DNA from: Nitzschia sp. DOCU1
Lineage: Eukaryota; Bacillariophyta; Bacillariophyceae; Bacillariales; Bacillariaceae
Assembly (NCBI GenBank): GCA_951394045.1
Contig: OX595996.1
Span: 992,001-1,056,000 of the forward strand
Reading direction: 5' to 3'
DNA: 64,000 bases
Shown here: one piece after another, positions 63,901 to 64,000 of the stretch
How the letters are laid out: every line of letters begins with the position of its first letter
Numbering within the stretch: the stretch's first letter is position 1
Translations under genes and position numbers: made by a program
Notes under the pieces: model-generated
The model's input: the letters and a program-made list of their open reading frames with translations, nothing else
Told to the model about the DNA's origin: nothing
Databases searched by the model: none

Positions 63901-64000
63901 CAAACGCTTTCCTGGGAGATGCTACAAAAGGGAGCAGATATCTTCGACGGTTGCCCAGCCGAGAAGATCCTATTTTCCCTGACGTATACTTGTTGCAGTG
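60973..64000 (+). CDS. PDZ-domain, RG-rich protein with HEAT-like C-terminus (partial)
   Basis: Exon 1 60973-63621 (883 codons from ATG 60973) is joined to exon 2 from 63690 (68-nt intron, GTAAGC..CTTTCAG, phase 0); the frame is open to the window end, so the 3' end is missing. The first about 190 residues are Pro/Gly/Arg/Gln-rich and disordered. A PDZ-like domain lies near 430-510 (YTVLIEREMLGLTVENVL, GGPAKKAGARVGSLIVKVG, LRQSQRPLQLVLRQ). An RG-rich stretch follows (GPMGRGARGGRGRGRAGRG). The C-terminal part and exon 2 are helical and HEAT/ARM-like (RALHDVEVIVRKSTATVLHEIAELV). Probably a scaffold, perhaps RNA-binding; exact role unknown. Confidence 0.75.

Noticed and set aside
1..64000. CRISPR arrays, rRNA genes and complete tRNA genes
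   Set aside because: No regularly spaced repeats, no rRNA signature and no closing cloverleaf with box B were seen.

Overview
The window looks like nuclear DNA of a diatom, probably a raphid pennate species (lineage inferred from gene content only). Supporting signs are a fucoxanthin chlorophyll a/c light-harvesting protein with an ASAFAP-type plastid presequence, a bZIP-PAS regulator, short GT-AG introns (mostly 66-95 nt), many ER signal peptides, a Ty1/copia element of the diatom type, and compact intergenic spaces with genes on both strands.

Layout. 1-2600: a leucine-rich-repeat (LRR) gene split by a 1.1-kb inverted-repeat DNA element. 3.1-6.5 kb: a plastid-type methyltransferase divergent from a Thr/Pro-repeat secreted protein. 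5.9-8.7 and 13.65-16.56 kb: two copies of one segmental duplication (tail of the secreted protein, spacer, antisense LRR gene). In copy A the LRR gene is broken; in copy B the secreted-protein part is broken. 9.2-13.6 kb, between the copies: a TPR protein, a GNAT acetyltransferase, an SRPBCC protein and a glycosyltransferase-like protein. 16.9-19.6 kb: two tandem membrane-anchored cyclophilin-like genes. 19.6-25.5 kb: a plastid-type conserved protein, a four-helix membrane protein, a secreted coiled-coil protein and a Cys/His-rich unknown. 26-31.7 kb: a Golgi-type sulfotransferase and a large AAA_16-type ATPase. 31.9-41.2 kb: a tandem 1512-bp repeat carrying Tudor-like and MnmG gene debris; its second unit is interrupted by a copia retrotransposon with apparently identical 312-bp LTRs. 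41.4-50.5 kb: a second sulfotransferase, a polytopic membrane protein and three related SET-domain genes, all with signal peptides and xxEL C-termini. 51.3-64 kb: bZIP-PAS factor, SDP1-like patatin lipase (a 200-N gap lies just upstream), light-harvesting protein, Ran GTPase, and a PDZ/RGG protein running off the end.

The genes form no single operon-like pathway. Two themes recur: secretory-pathway proteins (signal peptides, sulfotransferases, SET proteins with putative ER retrieval ends, a repeat-rich wall-type protein) and recent local duplication in several states of decay or gene conversion. The observations I rate highest are the putative ER-lumen SET family, the copia gag-TGA-pol arrangement with an in-frame candidate intron over the stop and a PBS matching the tRNA-iMet D-arm, and the inverted-repeat element whose precise removal restores the LRR frame. 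All exon joins were inferred by eye from splice sites, frame and family similarity.
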